A stretch of 64,000 nt of DNA, taken from NCBI RefSeq assembly GCF_001426545.1, contig NZ_LMEZ01000004.1:634541-698540 (forward strand). Reading direction: 5' to 3'. The translations under genes were made by a program, and so were the position numbers. The DNA is from Mycobacterium sp. Root135. Its GTDB lineage: Bacteria; Actinomycetota; Actinomycetes; Mycobacteriales; Mycobacteriaceae. Below the pieces are notes generated by a model that saw only the letters and a program-made list of their open reading frames with translations, made no database searches and was not told the DNA's origin. Numbering within the stretch: position 1 is the stretch's first letter; each line of letters starts with the position of its first letter. Of the stretch, positions 36,728 to 46,061 are shown piece after piece.

Positions 36728-37990
36728 GTGAGTACCCACCAGGTGCCGTGGCATACCGGTAACCAGCCACGGCAACGCACCTTCGCGCAGTCCACCAAGC
36801 TGCAGGACGTCCTCTACGAGATCCGGGGACCCGTGCACCAGCACGCGGCGCGGCTCGAGTCGGACGGCCATCGCATCCTCAAGCTGAACATCGGCAACCC
36901 AGCCCCGTTCGGCTTCGAGGCGCCCGACGTGATCATGCGCGACATGATCCAGGCACTCCCCTACGCCCAGGGGTACTCCGACTCCAAGGGCATCGTCTCG
37001 GCCCGCCGGGCAGTGGTCACCAAGTACGAATTGGTGGACGGTTTCCCGTATCTGGACGTCGACGACGTCTACCTCGGCAACGGCGTCTCCGAGCTCATCA
37101 CGATGACGCTGCAGGCGCTGCTCGACAACGGCGATCAGGTGCTGATCCCGGCTCCGGACTACCCGTTGTGGACGGCGTCGACGGCGTTGGCGGGCGGCAC
37201 GCCCGTGCACTACCTGTGCGACGAGACCCAGGGCTGGATGCCGGACGTCGCCGACATCGAATCGAAGATCACCGAGCGCACCAAGGCGCTCGTCGTGATC
37301 AACCCGAACAACCCCACCGGTGCGGTGTACACCCGCGAAAACCTCGAGCAGATCGCCGAATTGGCCCGCAAGTACCAGTTGCTGCTGCTTGCCGACGAGA
37401 TCTACGACAAGATCCTCTACGACGACGCCGAGCACATCGCGATGGCGTCGGTGGCGCCCGATCAGCTGTGCCTAACTTTCAACGGCCTGTCGAAGGCCTA
37501 CCGCGTGGCGGGTTACCGCGCCGGCTGGCTGGCGATCACCGGCCCCAAGGAGCACGCGGCGAGCTTCCTGGAGGGCATCAACCTGCTCTCCAACATGCGG
37601 CTCTGCCCGAATGTGCCTGCGCAACATGCCATTCAGGTGGCGCTCGGCGGCCACCAGAGCATCGAGGATCTGGTTCTCCCCGGCGGGCGCCTGCTCGAGC
37701 AGCGCGACGTCGCCTGGAACAAGCTCAACGAGATCCCCGGGGTGTCCTGCGTAAAGCCCCAGGGTGCGCTCTACGCGTTCCCCCGCCTCGACCCCGAGGT
37801 GCACGACATCCACGACGACGAGCAGTTGGTGCTCGACCTGCTGCTGCAGGAGAAGATCCTGGTGGTGCAGGGCACCGGATTCAACTGGCCCGCACCAGAT
37901 CACCTTCGCATCGTGACGCTGCCGTGGGCCCGTGACCTCACCAACGCCATCGACCGGCTCGGCAACTTCCTGGCGAGCTACCGCCAGTAG
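36728..37990 (+). CDS. aspC: Aspartate/alanine aminotransferase AspC
   Basis: 420 aa from GTG 36728, chosen because GGGAG lies 10 nt upstream; an in-frame ATG at 36695 adds 11 residues. PLP-dependent fold-type I aminotransferase: Schiff-base lysine in FNGLSKAYRVAGYRAGW, PLP ligands in VINPNNPTGAVY and LLADEIYDKILYDD, and C-terminal RIVTLPWARD arginine. It matches M. tuberculosis AspC (Rv0337c) closely by memory and position. It interconverts amino donors with 2-oxoglutarate, and is an essential nitrogen-metabolism enzyme in that species. It has no operon partner here. Confidence 0.92.
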   Translation: MSTHQVPWHTGNQPRQRTFAQSTKLQDVLYEIRGPVHQHAARLESDGHRILKLNIGNPAPFGFEAPDVIMRDMIQALPYAQGYSDSKGIVSARRAVVTKYELVDGFPYLDVDDVYLGNGVSELITMTLQALLDNGDQVLIPAPDYPLWTASTALAGGTPVHYLCDETQGWMPDVADIESKITERTKALVVINPNNPTGAVYTRENLEQIAELARKYQLLLLADEIYDKILYDDAEHIAMASVAPDQLCLTFNGLSKAYRVAGYRAGWLAITGPKEHAASFLEGINLLSNMRLCPNVPAQHAIQVALGGHQSIEDLVLPGGRLLEQRDVAWNKLNEIPGVSCVKPQGALYAFPRLDPEVHDIHDDEQLVLDLLLQEKILVVQGTGFNWPAPDHLRIVTLPWARDLTNAIDRLGNFLASYRQ

Positions 37991-38554
37991 TCACCGCCCG
38001 GTGTCTGCCATCCCGCACATCCACCAGCCGTCACCGAGGTCGACGGGCTTGCTACAGAGCATTCCGTACATGTCGACGCCGCTGGGTGATTGCACCGGGT
38101 CGTACAGGTAGCCGCCTGCGTCGTCGGGAATGCCGATCCACTGCGGGAAGAAGCGACGCCCCTCCTGATCCGACACCCGCCCCTCGACGCTCAGGAATCT
38201 CAGCGGCAGCGGTAAGGCGTTGCCGTAGTAGAGGTTTCCCGGTTCCGTCGCGAGCGCCATGTCGAAGAGCGGGCGGTGCATCGCGAACCAGGTGCGTGGC
38301 GCCAGCTGCCACGCCGGGTTCACCATCGCGGTGACGACGACCATCACCGGGACCAGGGTCAGCAGCAGTGTCCGGCGCCGGCCCGCGACGAGCCCGACGA
38401 TCACCGCCGCCAAGCCGACGAGGTAGAGCACCGCCATGAGCGGGACCACCACACCGTCGAGGAGCCACAGCGACGGCGGCCTCAGGAAGTACCACACCGC
38501 CGCGGCCAACCAACAGACCAGACCGAACCGCCACAGGACCCGCACCGGCGTCAT
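37991..38554 (-). CDS. Small integral membrane protein, unknown
   Basis: 187 aa from ATG 38554; the GGAAGG before it is too close, so a GTG at about 38566 is an alternative start. Three hydrophobic helices lie at about residues 4-22, 26-49 and 55-75, then a soluble C-terminal domain of about 110 residues with two cysteines (LCSKP, WWMCGMAD). No catalytic motif is seen. The gene ends directly after the aspC stop and is divergent from the YibE/F-like gene. Confidence 0.65.
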   Translation of the reverse strand: MTPVRVLWRFGLVCWLAAAVWYFLRPPSLWLLDGVVVPLMAVLYLVGLAAVIVGLVAGRRRTLLLTLVPVMVVVTAMVNPAWQLAPRTWFAMHRPLFDMALATEPGNLYYGNALPLPLRFLSVEGRVSDQEGRRFFPQWIGIPDDAGGYLYDPVQSPSGVDMYGMLCSKPVDLGDGWWMCGMADTGR

Positions 38555-38587
38555 CCTTCCGCACACCCCGCGCACGAGCCTCACCTC

Positions 38588-38593
38588 TACCCT
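38588..38593 (+). promoter_or_regulatory. -10 box of a leaderless promoter for the YibE/F-like gene
   Basis: TACCCT ends 6 nt before the GTG at 38600, the spacing expected of a leaderless mycobacterial transcript. Confidence 0.5.
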
Positions 38594-38599
38594 GTCCGG

Positions 38600-39826
38600 G
38601 TGGCGCATTCGCACTCGCACTCCATGTCCTCCGGCCCAGCGCCACTCGGCCCGATGGCCGCCAAGATCGTCGTCGGACTGCTCGTCGCGATCGGCGTGGC
38701 GGTGATCGCCGGGATGGCCCTGCTGTGGCCGGGCCACCAGAGCGTCGACGTGCCACTGCCGTTTCAGAACGCCGCGGGCGGCGCCGTCACCACGGAGTCC
38801 GGCCGCGTGGTGTCCAGTGCCCAGGGGCCGTGCGGAAGCCCGTCGGCGGGCGGGGTGCTGACGTCGGCCCCCGTCGCCGCTCAGCCCGGCGGTGGGGAGT
38901 GCGTCCAATCCCTCGTCGAGATCGGCTCGGGGCCGAACACGGGCGCCGACACGCTGCTGGAGTTCAGTGGTGGCCCCGGCCAGCCGAGCCTCGCGGTGGG
39001 CGACGAGGTGCGAATCAGCAGGCAGGTCGACCAGAACGGTACGACGACGTATGCCTTCTACGACTTCGAGCGCAGCTGGCCCCTCGGCATCGTGGCCGCC
39101 CTGTTCGCGGTCGTGGTCGTCGCGGTCGCGAGGTGGCGCGGACTGCGTGCGATCGTCGGCATCGTGGTCGCGTTCGGCGTCCTGATGGTGTTCCTGTTGC
39201 CCGCGTTGCGCGACGGTGCCCCTGCCGTCCCGGTGTCGCTGGTGGCCTCGGGGGCGATCCTGTACGCCGTCATCTACTTGGCGCACGGGGTGAGCCTGCG
39301 TACCAGCGCGGCCCTGCTCGGCACCTTGACAGCACTGCTTCTCGCGGCCGTATTGTCCTGGGCGACAATCGAACTGGTCCATCTCACCGGCTTGTCGGAG
39401 GACCAGAACAACGAGGTGGCCGCCTACCTCGGCAACGTCTCCATCACCGGTCTGCTGCTGGCCGGGTTCATCATCGGGTCACTCGGCGTGCTCAACGACG
39501 TGACGGTCACCCAGGCGTCGACCGCCTTCGAAATCGCCGAGCACGGCGCCACCCGGCGGGCCATCTTCACCGGGGCGATGCGCGTAGGCCGTGACCACAT
39601 CGCCAGCACCGTCTACACGCTGGTGCTGGCGTATGCCGGCAGCGCCCTGCCGCTGCTTCTGCTCTTCAGCGTCGCGAACAGGTCGCTCGGCGACGTGCTG
39701 ACCAGCGAAAGCGTGGCCATCGAGGTCGCGCGGTCCGCGGTCGGCGGCATAGCACTTGCCCTGTCGGTGCCGCTGACGACGGGTATCGCCGCCGTGCTCG
39801 CGACACCCCAGCCACAAAGGGCCTAG
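38600..39826 (+). CDS. YibE/F-family membrane protein
   Basis: 408 aa from GTG 38600, placed by the leaderless -10; an ATG eight codons later is possible. The N-terminus is histidine-rich (VAHSHSHSM), followed by one helix (about 18-38), a periplasmic region of about 120 residues with two cysteines, and then about eight helices. The hydrophobic C-terminal half is the YibE/F domain: AVARWRGLRAIVGIVVAFGV, GHAVSLRT-like loops, GVLNDVTVTQAS and GRDHIASTVYTLVLAYAGSALPLLL. The family's transport role is not established. The His-rich start suggests a metal link. Confidence 0.82.
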   Translation: MAHSHSHSMSSGPAPLGPMAAKIVVGLLVAIGVAVIAGMALLWPGHQSVDVPLPFQNAAGGAVTTESGRVVSSAQGPCGSPSAGGVLTSAPVAAQPGGGECVQSLVEIGSGPNTGADTLLEFSGGPGQPSLAVGDEVRISRQVDQNGTTTYAFYDFERSWPLGIVAALFAVVVVAVARWRGLRAIVGIVVAFGVLMVFLLPALRDGAPAVPVSLVASGAILYAVIYLAHGVSLRTSAALLGTLTALLLAAVLSWATIELVHLTGLSEDQNNEVAAYLGNVSITGLLLAGFIIGSLGVLNDVTVTQASTAFEIAEHGATRRAIFTGAMRVGRDHIASTVYTLVLAYAGSALPLLLLFSVANRSLGDVLTSESVAIEVARSAVGGIALALSVPLTTGIAAVLATPQPQRA

Positions 39827-40572
39827 AACGGCGTGCCGTTGAGCCAGGCGTCCCAGACCGCCTCGTCGCCGAACACCTCGAGACCCGCCTCGGCCGTGGT
39901 ACGGCGACGGGCCAGCGCCAGCAGCAGGTTGACCGCACTGCCCCGCACCGCCGCTTCGCCCTTGGCGTGATTGTGGGACCACTGCACGCCGTCCTCGTCG
40001 TTGGTGATGGTCCACTCCCCCGTGGGGCCGAGCCCCTCGTCGGTGGCGTGCAGGTGCAGCGTCTGGCTGCGCTGCAGCGGAGGGTGGTGGCGGTCGGCGC
40101 CGGTTACGGCGAGGTCGACCCATTCGCTGATGCCGTCGGCTGCGAGTTCGGCGGGCAACTCGTACTCACCGCCGACGGCGAGGACGGCGTCGGCGCGGTG
40201 CACGGTCGCCTCATGGACTCGCCTGCGGATCCACCAGCCGGCGGGTCTGGCCCCGGTGAACGTCCACACCCTGGCGTCCGATCCCACCCGGTCGACGGCG
40301 TCGATGACCGCCTGGGCACCGGTGTTCAGCCAGTCGACCGCGCCGTCGACGTCCCCCGGCGGCTTTCCGTCGCGTACCTCGCGGGGGTCGAGCGGTTCCC
40401 GCCTGCGCTCGGCGATGATCTGCGCCGACCAGCGGTGGCCACGACCGACGTGTTTGAGCAGCTGATTCATCGTCCAGCCGGGGCAGGACGGCACCGGAGT
40501 CTCGGGGTCTGCGGTCCGGATGACGTCACCGAGGGCCCGGGTCTCCCCGAGCAGCGTTGCGCGGAAGTCCAC
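39823..40572 (-). CDS. Maleylpyruvate isomerase-family (MDMPI) protein
   Basis: 249 aa from the GTG at 40570-40572. The MDMPI N-domain includes CPGWTMNQLLKHVGRGHRW (first metal His) and VHEATVHRADAV (second His pair). The C-domain has TLHLHATD and ALLLA-like helices typical of TIGR03083 members. Mycothiol-dependent isomerases and S-transferases have this fold; the activity of this one is unknown. It starts 2 nt after the P450 stop, so it is probably co-translated with it, although a TACCGT -10 (40580-40585) 7 nt upstream could also drive it alone. Its tail overlaps the YibE/F gene by 4 bp. Confidence 0.78.
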   Translation of the reverse strand: MDFRATLLGETRALGDVIRTADPETPVPSCPGWTMNQLLKHVGRGHRWSAQIIAERRREPLDPREVRDGKPPGDVDGAVDWLNTGAQAVIDAVDRVGSDARVWTFTGARPAGWWIRRRVHEATVHRADAVLAVGGEYELPAELAADGISEWVDLAVTGADRHHPPLQRSQTLHLHATDEGLGPTGEWTITNDEDGVQWSHNHAKGEAAVRGSAVNLLLALARRRTTAEAGLEVFGDEAVWDAWLNGTPF

Positions 40573-40574
40573 GC

Positions 40575-41912
40575 CTAAGACGGTACCGCCGCGCGGGCCT
40601 CTCCGAGCGTGATCGGCAACGTCGCCCATCCGCGCAGCACCCGGGTGTCGCGACGGCTTCCGTCGCCCGCGAGTCGCGCGTCCGGGTAGCGGTCGAAGAA
40701 GGCGCGCAGCCCCACCTCGCCCTCCGCGCGGGCCAGGGCCGCGCCGAGGCAGAAGTGCCTGCCGCCCGAGAACGAGAGGTGCTTGCCCGCGTTGCCGCGG
40801 GTGACGTCGAACCGGTGCGGGTCGTCGAACACCTCGGGGTCGCGGTTGGCCCCCGCCAGGTACAGGATGACTAGCTCACCGGCCGCGACAGCCCGGCCCG
40901 CGACCTCGGTGTCGACCCGCGCGAGGCGGGCACTCAACTGCACCGGCGACTCCAGCCGCAGAATCTCCTCGACCGCGCCGGGCCACAACTCGGGATCGTC
41001 GCGGAGCATGGCCAATTGGTCGGGATGCTCGAGCAGAATCCGAATTCCGTTGCCCAGCAGGTTGACCGTGGTCTCGAAACCCGCGGCCAGCACCAAACCC
41101 GCCGTCGCCCGCAGCTCTTCGTCGTCGAGCCGAGTGCCGTCGTCGCCGGCGGCGATGATCTGACTCATCAGGTCGTCACCGGGATGGCGCTTGAGGTGAC
41201 CGAGGTGCTGTGCGAGCCACGTGTTGAAGCCGTCGAGGCCATGCTCCACGCGCAGGTACTGGTTCCACGACAGCCCGACGTCGAGGCTCGGGGCGGCCAG
41301 CTCGCCGAACTCCAGGATGCGAGGACGGTCGTGATCGGGCACGCCGAGGATGTCTCCGATGACGGTGACCGGCAGTTGGGCGCAGTAGGCGTCCACGACG
41401 TCGACGCGATCGGTGGGGCCGGCTTCGATGCCGTCGAGGAGGGCGACCGCCGCTTGCTCCACTCGTTCCCGCAGTGCCGCAACGGCTCTGGTGGTGAACA
41501 CCGACGACACGGTCTTGCGGTAGCGCGTGTGGTCCGGCGGTTCGACCGACAGCATCGACGGCGGAAGCAACGGGTGCAGCCTGCCCTTGACCGTGGTCTT
41601 CTGCTCGAGCCACCCCAACGGGCCCGGCAGGGTCTTGCCGATGGCGGTGACGGAGAAGTCGTCGGACCGTAGAAGTTGGTGCGCCACCGCATGATCGGCG
41701 GTCAACCACGCCGCGCGACCGCGGACGATCGTGCCGTGTTCGCGGAGTTCGTCGGCGAAGCCACCGGGATTGGCTCGCACCGCGGGGTCGGCGATCAGCC
41801 TGCCCTGCATCTCGCCGTGCTTGGCCCCGTAGGCCGCCAGGCCACGGATCACCCCGTGCAGTGCGAACCAGTGGAGTCGTTGTCTGATCTTCGGCCTGGG
41901 TGCCCGCGTCAT
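40575..41912 (-). CDS. Cytochrome P450
   Basis: 445 aa soluble bacterial P450. I-helix AGFETT (oxygen activation), ExxR in EEILRLES, and the heme-binding loop FSGGRHFCLGAALAR with its Cys ligand are all intact. The N-terminus is not a signal or anchor. It overlaps the DUF1330 gene by 4 bp and is followed after 2 nt by an MDMPI-fold protein. Ferredoxin and reductase partners are not encoded nearby. Substrate unknown; the P450-MDMPI pair suggests thiol-dependent processing of an oxidised product. Confidence 0.9.
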   Translation of the reverse strand: MTRAPRPKIRQRLHWFALHGVIRGLAAYGAKHGEMQGRLIADPAVRANPGGFADELREHGTIVRGRAAWLTADHAVAHQLLRSDDFSVTAIGKTLPGPLGWLEQKTTVKGRLHPLLPPSMLSVEPPDHTRYRKTVSSVFTTRAVAALRERVEQAAVALLDGIEAGPTDRVDVVDAYCAQLPVTVIGDILGVPDHDRPRILEFGELAAPSLDVGLSWNQYLRVEHGLDGFNTWLAQHLGHLKRHPGDDLMSQIIAAGDDGTRLDDEELRATAGLVLAAGFETTVNLLGNGIRILLEHPDQLAMLRDDPELWPGAVEEILRLESPVQLSARLARVDTEVAGRAVAAGELVILYLAGANRDPEVFDDPHRFDVTRGNAGKHLSFSGGRHFCLGAALARAEGEVGLRAFFDRYPDARLAGDGSRRDTRVLRGWATLPITLGEARAAVPS

Positions 41913-42235
41913 GACCCGAGCTTAAGCACCGGTCGCAGATCGTCCAACCGGTCGAAGAGTTGCCAGACGTACGCCGATGTTCCGTTCTCGCGGTGCGCGT
42001 GCAGATCGGCCAGCGTCGGATCGTTGCAGTACCCGTCGAAGGCGTCCTTGTCGGGCCACTCCACCAGGATCAGCACCTGGCGACCCGCAACCTCGCCCTG
42101 GACGCTCTCACGGAACTTGCCCAATGCCACGACCTTGCCGCCGTACCTGGCGACCTCGGCGACCGACCGCTTGGAGTAGGCCAGGTACTCGTCGCGGTCG
42201 GCGACGTCGAACAGGTTCAGCGCGTAGACGGTCAT
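41909..42235 (-). CDS. DUF1330-family protein
   Basis: 108 aa ferredoxin-like (dimeric alpha-beta barrel) fold protein. YALNLFDVADRDEYLAY at the start, GGKVVALG, and VLILVEWPDKDAFDGYCNDPTL in the middle are the DUF1330/EthD-like pattern. Its stop overlaps the P450 start (ATGA), so it is coupled to it. Such proteins often handle or shield reactive small molecules; a role with the P450 product is inferred from linkage only. Confidence 0.8.
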   Translation of the reverse strand: MTVYALNLFDVADRDEYLAYSKRSVAEVARYGGKVVALGKFRESVQGEVAGRQVLILVEWPDKDAFDGYCNDPTLADLHAHRENGTSAYVWQLFDRLDDLRPVLKLGS

Positions 42236-42260
42236 GCCTCCACGCTACGACGCTGGGCTG

Positions 42261-43601
42261 CTAAAACACCGAGGGCTCCGGTATCCGACGGCCCAATGCA
42301 AACACCTGCCAGCCGGCGGACTGCCACTTCTCCACGTCGAGGCAGTTGCGGCCGTCGACGACGACCCTCGAGCGGACCGTCGCGGCGAGCTCGGCCGGGT
42401 CGAGGTCGACGAACTCTTCCCACTCGGTGAGCACCAGGACGGCGTCGGCACGGTCGCACGCGTCGACGACCGACGTCGAGTAGTTCAGCGTCGGAAACAC
42501 GCGTTGCGAATTCTCCATCGCCTTCGGGTCGTAGACGTTGACGGCGGCGCCGTTGAGTTGAAGCAGGCCGGCGACGTTCAGAGCGGGCGAGTCGCGCACG
42601 TCGTCGGATTCCGGCTTGAAGGCCGCGCCGAGGACGGCGACGTTGGCCCCGAGCAGAGACCCGCCACACGCCGTGGTCGCCAACTCCACCATCCGCGTGC
42701 GACGGCGCATGTTGATGCTGTCCACCTCGCGAAGAAAGGTCAGCGCATGATTGGCGCCCAATTCACCCGCGCGGGCCATGAACGCCCGGATGTCCTTGGG
42801 CAGGCAACCGCCACCAAAACCCAAGCCGGCGTTGAGGAAACGTCGCCCGATCCGCGGGTCGTGGCCGAGCGCGTCGGCAAGCATCGTCACGTCGGCGTCC
42901 GCGGCCTCGCACACCTCGGAGATGGCGTTGATGAAGGAAATCTTGGTCGCCAGGAAGGCGTTCGCCGACACCTTGACCAGTTCCGCGGTCTGCAGGTCGG
43001 TCACCAACAGCGGCACGCCGGTGTCCAGGATGGGTGCGTACAGCTGGCGCATCGCCGCCTCCGCCCAGTGTGAATCCGGTTGCACGCCAAGCACGATGCG
43101 ATCGGGGTGCAACGTGTCCTGCACGGCGAAGCCCTCCCGGAGGAACTCGGGATTCCAGGCAATCTCGACGCTGACCCCCGGTGGCGCTAGCAACCGGGCG
43201 CGCTCGGAGAGGTCCGCCGCAGTGCCGACCGGCACCGTCGACTTGCCCACGATCACCGCGGACCGCTTGAGCCGAGGCACCAGTTCGTCGACGACCGCGT
43301 GCACGTGGCGCAGGTCGGCGCCGTACTCGCCCTTCTTCTGCGGCGTTCCGACGCCGAGGAAGTGCACGTCGGCGAAGTCGACCGCCGCGTCGTAGTCGGT
43401 GGTGAACTGCAGACGGCCAGCATCGAGGTTGTCGCGCAGCACCTTTCGCAGCCCGGGCTCGTAGAAGGGGATCTCACCCGAGGCGAGCTTGGCCACCTTG
43501 CCAGGGTCGACGTCGACCCCGATAACCTCGTGACCGAGTTCGGCCATGCCGGCGGCGTGGGTCGCGCCGAGGTACCCCGTGCCGAACACAGTGCATCGCA
43601 T
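42261..43601 (-). CDS. udgA: UDP-glucose 6-dehydrogenase
   Basis: 446 aa. NAD+-dependent two-step oxidation of UDP-glucose to UDP-glucuronate, used for envelope glycans. N-terminal Rossmann GTGYLGATHAAGMAELGH and VIGVDVD, catalytic cysteine in GFGGGCLPKD (about 260-270) and the C-terminal GAAFKPESDDVRDSPA NAD-sugar binding region are present. It matches M. tuberculosis UdgA (Rv0322c) in place and length. It stands alone on the minus strand between the DUF1330 gene and the actin-fold membrane protein. Confidence 0.92.
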   Translation of the reverse strand: MRCTVFGTGYLGATHAAGMAELGHEVIGVDVDPGKVAKLASGEIPFYEPGLRKVLRDNLDAGRLQFTTDYDAAVDFADVHFLGVGTPQKKGEYGADLRHVHAVVDELVPRLKRSAVIVGKSTVPVGTAADLSERARLLAPPGVSVEIAWNPEFLREGFAVQDTLHPDRIVLGVQPDSHWAEAAMRQLYAPILDTGVPLLVTDLQTAELVKVSANAFLATKISFINAISEVCEAADADVTMLADALGHDPRIGRRFLNAGLGFGGGCLPKDIRAFMARAGELGANHALTFLREVDSINMRRRTRMVELATTACGGSLLGANVAVLGAAFKPESDDVRDSPALNVAGLLQLNGAAVNVYDPKAMENSQRVFPTLNYSTSVVDACDRADAVLVLTEWEEFVDLDPAELAATVRSRVVVDGRNCLDVEKWQSAGWQVFALGRRIPEPSVF

Positions 43602-43686
43602 ACTGCCTGGATATGCCTGCGCGATGAGCTAACCGCAACGTGACACCGAGCGGCAGACCAACGCCAGGTGACCAGTCGGGTTCGAG

Positions 43687-45267
43687 CTATCGGCCAGCGG
43701 GCGCGCAGAAGATCAGGAAGCAGTTCTTGCCGCCCCCACCGCCACCACCACGGGGACCACCGTCGTCCCCGCGGCCAGGTCGGCCGTCGTTGCCGCCGGA
43801 GCCCGGCCAGCCGTTGTGGCCACCGGAGCCGGGCCAGTCATCGTCGTTCGACGGGCCCTGATTACTTGGCGGCTGCCACGGATTCTGAGGCTGCTGCCAC
43901 GGCGGACGCTGCGGCTGCCACGGCGCCTGCTGCTGCGGGTACTGGGGGTATTGGTTGTAATTCGGATACTGGTTGTACTGCGGATACTGCTGCACCGGCG
44001 GAGCGAAGATGTTGGGCAGCAACGGTGGTACCACCGCGGGGACGGGCGGGGCGACCACCGGCGCGGGTTCCGGCGGCGCGGCAGGCGGATCGGGAGCCGG
44101 CGCGGGCGGTGCCTCCGGCGGCGCGACGTAGACCTGCCGCTTCGGGGCAGGCTCCTGCTGGACGACCGGGATCGGGGCCTTGATGGTCTCTGCCGGGGGC
44201 GCGGGGGCGGGCGGGGCCGGGGCGGCGCTCGGCTGCGGCGCGATCTCCGGCAGGGGTGCAGCCGGTGCCGCGGCGTTGGGCACGATCGCACTCTGACCGG
44301 GATCGGGGCGTGAGTCTGCCGTCGGGCGAATACTCACGGCCAGCGAGATGACCAGGGCGATGACGCCGATGACGAACACCGACGTCAGCGCGCTTCCCAC
44401 CAGGAGGAACGGCTTGCGGCCCTCTTCGGCCGGCGTCTCGTCGGCGAAGTCGAGGGCGTCGGCGCCCAGCGGAGCGTCCACCCCTACCAGGCGCATCTGG
44501 GTGTCGGCACCGGACAGCCCGGGGTAGTCGTTGCCCGCGGTCACGCCGTCGGGGTCCTGCGAGTAGGCGAGGCCGACGGTCGACGCGTCGAAGATCGGGG
44601 CGTTGGCCGCCGCGATTGCCGCGCCGCGGGCCAGCGCCAGACCCGACTCCTCGGGGGCGTTGACGGGCACGTCGACGAGGTCTTGCAGGTGAGCCTTGAC
44701 CGAGGCGACGTCGACGCCGGATCCGACGACGAACATGCCTTGCGGGGGTGAGTCCTGCGCGGCGGCGGCCGAGGCCATGTCGGACAGCACTGCCATGGCG
44801 TCGGTGCTGTGCAGGCTTCTGCTGAGCACCTTCACGATGGAGCCGTCGTCGGTGCGCACGACCGACAGCGTTGCGGTGTCGCGGTCGAGGAAGAGCAGGC
44901 CGGTGGTCTCGTAGCCCACCGCCCGGCCCGCGGTCTGAGCGAGGGCTCCCGCGGCGTGCAGTTCGGAGACCAGGATCGCGTCGTGGACCCCCGCGGCGGC
45001 CAGCGCGTCACGCAGCTTCGCGGCCTCTTCGTGGTCGCTCCAGGTGACGCCGATGGCCTTGAGTTGGTGACCGCCTTCGCGGGCACTTTCGAGCGTTCCC
45101 ATTACGGCGGCGACCACCTGCGCGGATGCGCTGGACGTTGCCGAGCCGTCAGATGGTGCGACGTCGAAGGTGTCGTGGTCGACGATCTCTCCGTCGGCTT
45201 CCTTGCCCTCGACCAGCACGAGTCGCACCGTCTTTGGCGTCAAGGACACACCAAGTACGATGTCCAC
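43687..45267 (-). CDS. Actin/Hsp70-fold membrane protein with Pro/Gln-rich tail (DUF7159-like)
   Basis: 526 aa from the GTG at 45265-45267, which follows GGAGGGG; upstream in-frame codons belong to the leader. Residues 1-190 resemble the N-lobe of actin/Hsp70-type folds: DIVLGVSLTPKTVRLVLVEG, then GLLFLDRDTATLSVVRTD. One membrane helix lies at about 322-342. The extracellular tail is very rich in Pro, Ala, Gln and Tyr (NQYPNYNQYPQYPQ) and ends with GGGGGGGK and two cysteines. A comparable fold-helix-tail design occurs at 28410-30242. The family is mycobacterial and of unknown function. Confidence 0.75.
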   Translation of the reverse strand: MDIVLGVSLTPKTVRLVLVEGKEADGEIVDHDTFDVAPSDGSATSSASAQVVAAVMGTLESAREGGHQLKAIGVTWSDHEEAAKLRDALAAAGVHDAILVSELHAAGALAQTAGRAVGYETTGLLFLDRDTATLSVVRTDDGSIVKVLSRSLHSTDAMAVLSDMASAAAAQDSPPQGMFVVGSGVDVASVKAHLQDLVDVPVNAPEESGLALARGAAIAAANAPIFDASTVGLAYSQDPDGVTAGNDYPGLSGADTQMRLVGVDAPLGADALDFADETPAEEGRKPFLLVGSALTSVFVIGVIALVISLAVSIRPTADSRPDPGQSAIVPNAAAPAAPLPEIAPQPSAAPAPPAPAPPAETIKAPIPVVQQEPAPKRQVYVAPPEAPPAPAPDPPAAPPEPAPVVAPPVPAVVPPLLPNIFAPPVQQYPQYNQYPNYNQYPQYPQQQAPWQPQRPPWQQPQNPWQPPSNQGPSNDDDWPGSGGHNGWPGSGGNDGRPGRGDDGGPRGGGGGGGKNCFLIFCAPAGR

Positions 45268-45427
45268 GAACCCCTCCAAAGTGTTAGCTGTGCCGTCGTA
45301 TTCTGTTTCCACAGTGGCTAAAACGCGCGTAGCGCGCCTTACGTTCCATCGCCGTCGCCGCAGCAATCGTTACATCGGACGCGGCCGGCTTCAACCCGCG
45401 TTTTCGACCCTACCCGCGGCCGCCGGG

Positions 45428-45997
45428 TCAGTGTCTGAGGAAGTTTTGGTAGGACTTCGACGGGGTCGGGCCGCGCTGGCCCTGGTACTTCGAGCCGACC
45501 TTTGCGCTGCCGTACGGGTGTTCGGCGGGGCTGGTCAGGCGCAACAGGCACAGCTGACCGATCTTCATCCCGGGCCACAGCGTGATGGGCAGGTTGGCCA
45601 CGTTGGACAGCTCGAGGGTGATGTGTCCGGTGAAGCCGGGATCGATGAAACCCGCCGTCGAGTGGGTCAACAGGCCCAGGCGGCCGAGTGACGACTTGCC
45701 CTCCAGGCGGCCGGCGAGGTCGTCGGGAAGTGCGCAGCGCTCCAGCGTCGACCCGAGCACGAACTCGCCGGGATGCAGCACGAAGGGTTCGCCCTCCTTC
45801 GGCTCGACCAGGGTCGTCAGATCGTCCTGCCGCAGGGCGGGGTCGATGTGGGTGTACCGGGTGTTGTTGAAGACCCGGAACAGGTTGTCGAGTCGGACGT
45901 CGACGCTCGAGGGCTGGATGAGGCTGTCGTCGAACGGGTCAATTGCCAGGCGGCCTGCGGAGATCTCGGCCCGAATGTCGCGATCGGAGAGCAGCAC
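45428..45997 (-). CDS. dcd: dCTP deaminase (probably bifunctional dUMP-forming)
   Basis: 189 aa. Converts dCTP to dUTP/dUMP for thymidylate synthesis. The opening [22 protein letters not shown], the substrate-binding [11 protein letters not shown], and the active-site [29 protein letters not shown] with its catalytic Glu match the family. Actinobacterial Dcd enzymes are often bifunctional deaminase/diphosphatases. Length and position match M. tuberculosis Rv0321 (190 aa). It faces away from the F420 oxidoreductase across a 64-bp gap. Confidence 0.93.
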   Translation of the reverse strand: MLLSDRDIRAEISAGRLAIDPFDDSLIQPSSVDVRLDNLFRVFNNTRYTHIDPALRQDDLTTLVEPKEGEPFVLHPGEFVLGSTLERCALPDDLAGRLEGKSSLGRLGLLTHSTAGFIDPGFTGHITLELSNVANLPITLWPGMKIGQLCLLRLTSPAEHPYGSAKVGSKYQGQRGPTPSKSYQNFLRH

Positions 45998-46049
45998 CCG
46001 ACGAGCCTAGCGGGCGGACCGTTCTCAGCGGGCTCTCGGCGTTCGTCCC

Positions 46050-46055
46050 TAGACT
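46050..46055 (+). promoter_or_regulatory. -10 box of a leaderless promoter
   Basis: TAGACT is followed by 6 nt and the GTG at 46062, the spacing of a leaderless transcript for the luciferase-fold gene. Confidence 0.5.
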
Positions 46056-46061
46056 GGCGAC

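Noticed and set aside
37991..39382. 463-aa minus-strand frame covering the membrane protein and the YibE/F gene
   Set aside because: Only the part below 38554 has membrane-protein composition; the rest is the antisense shadow of the YibE/F coding sequence.
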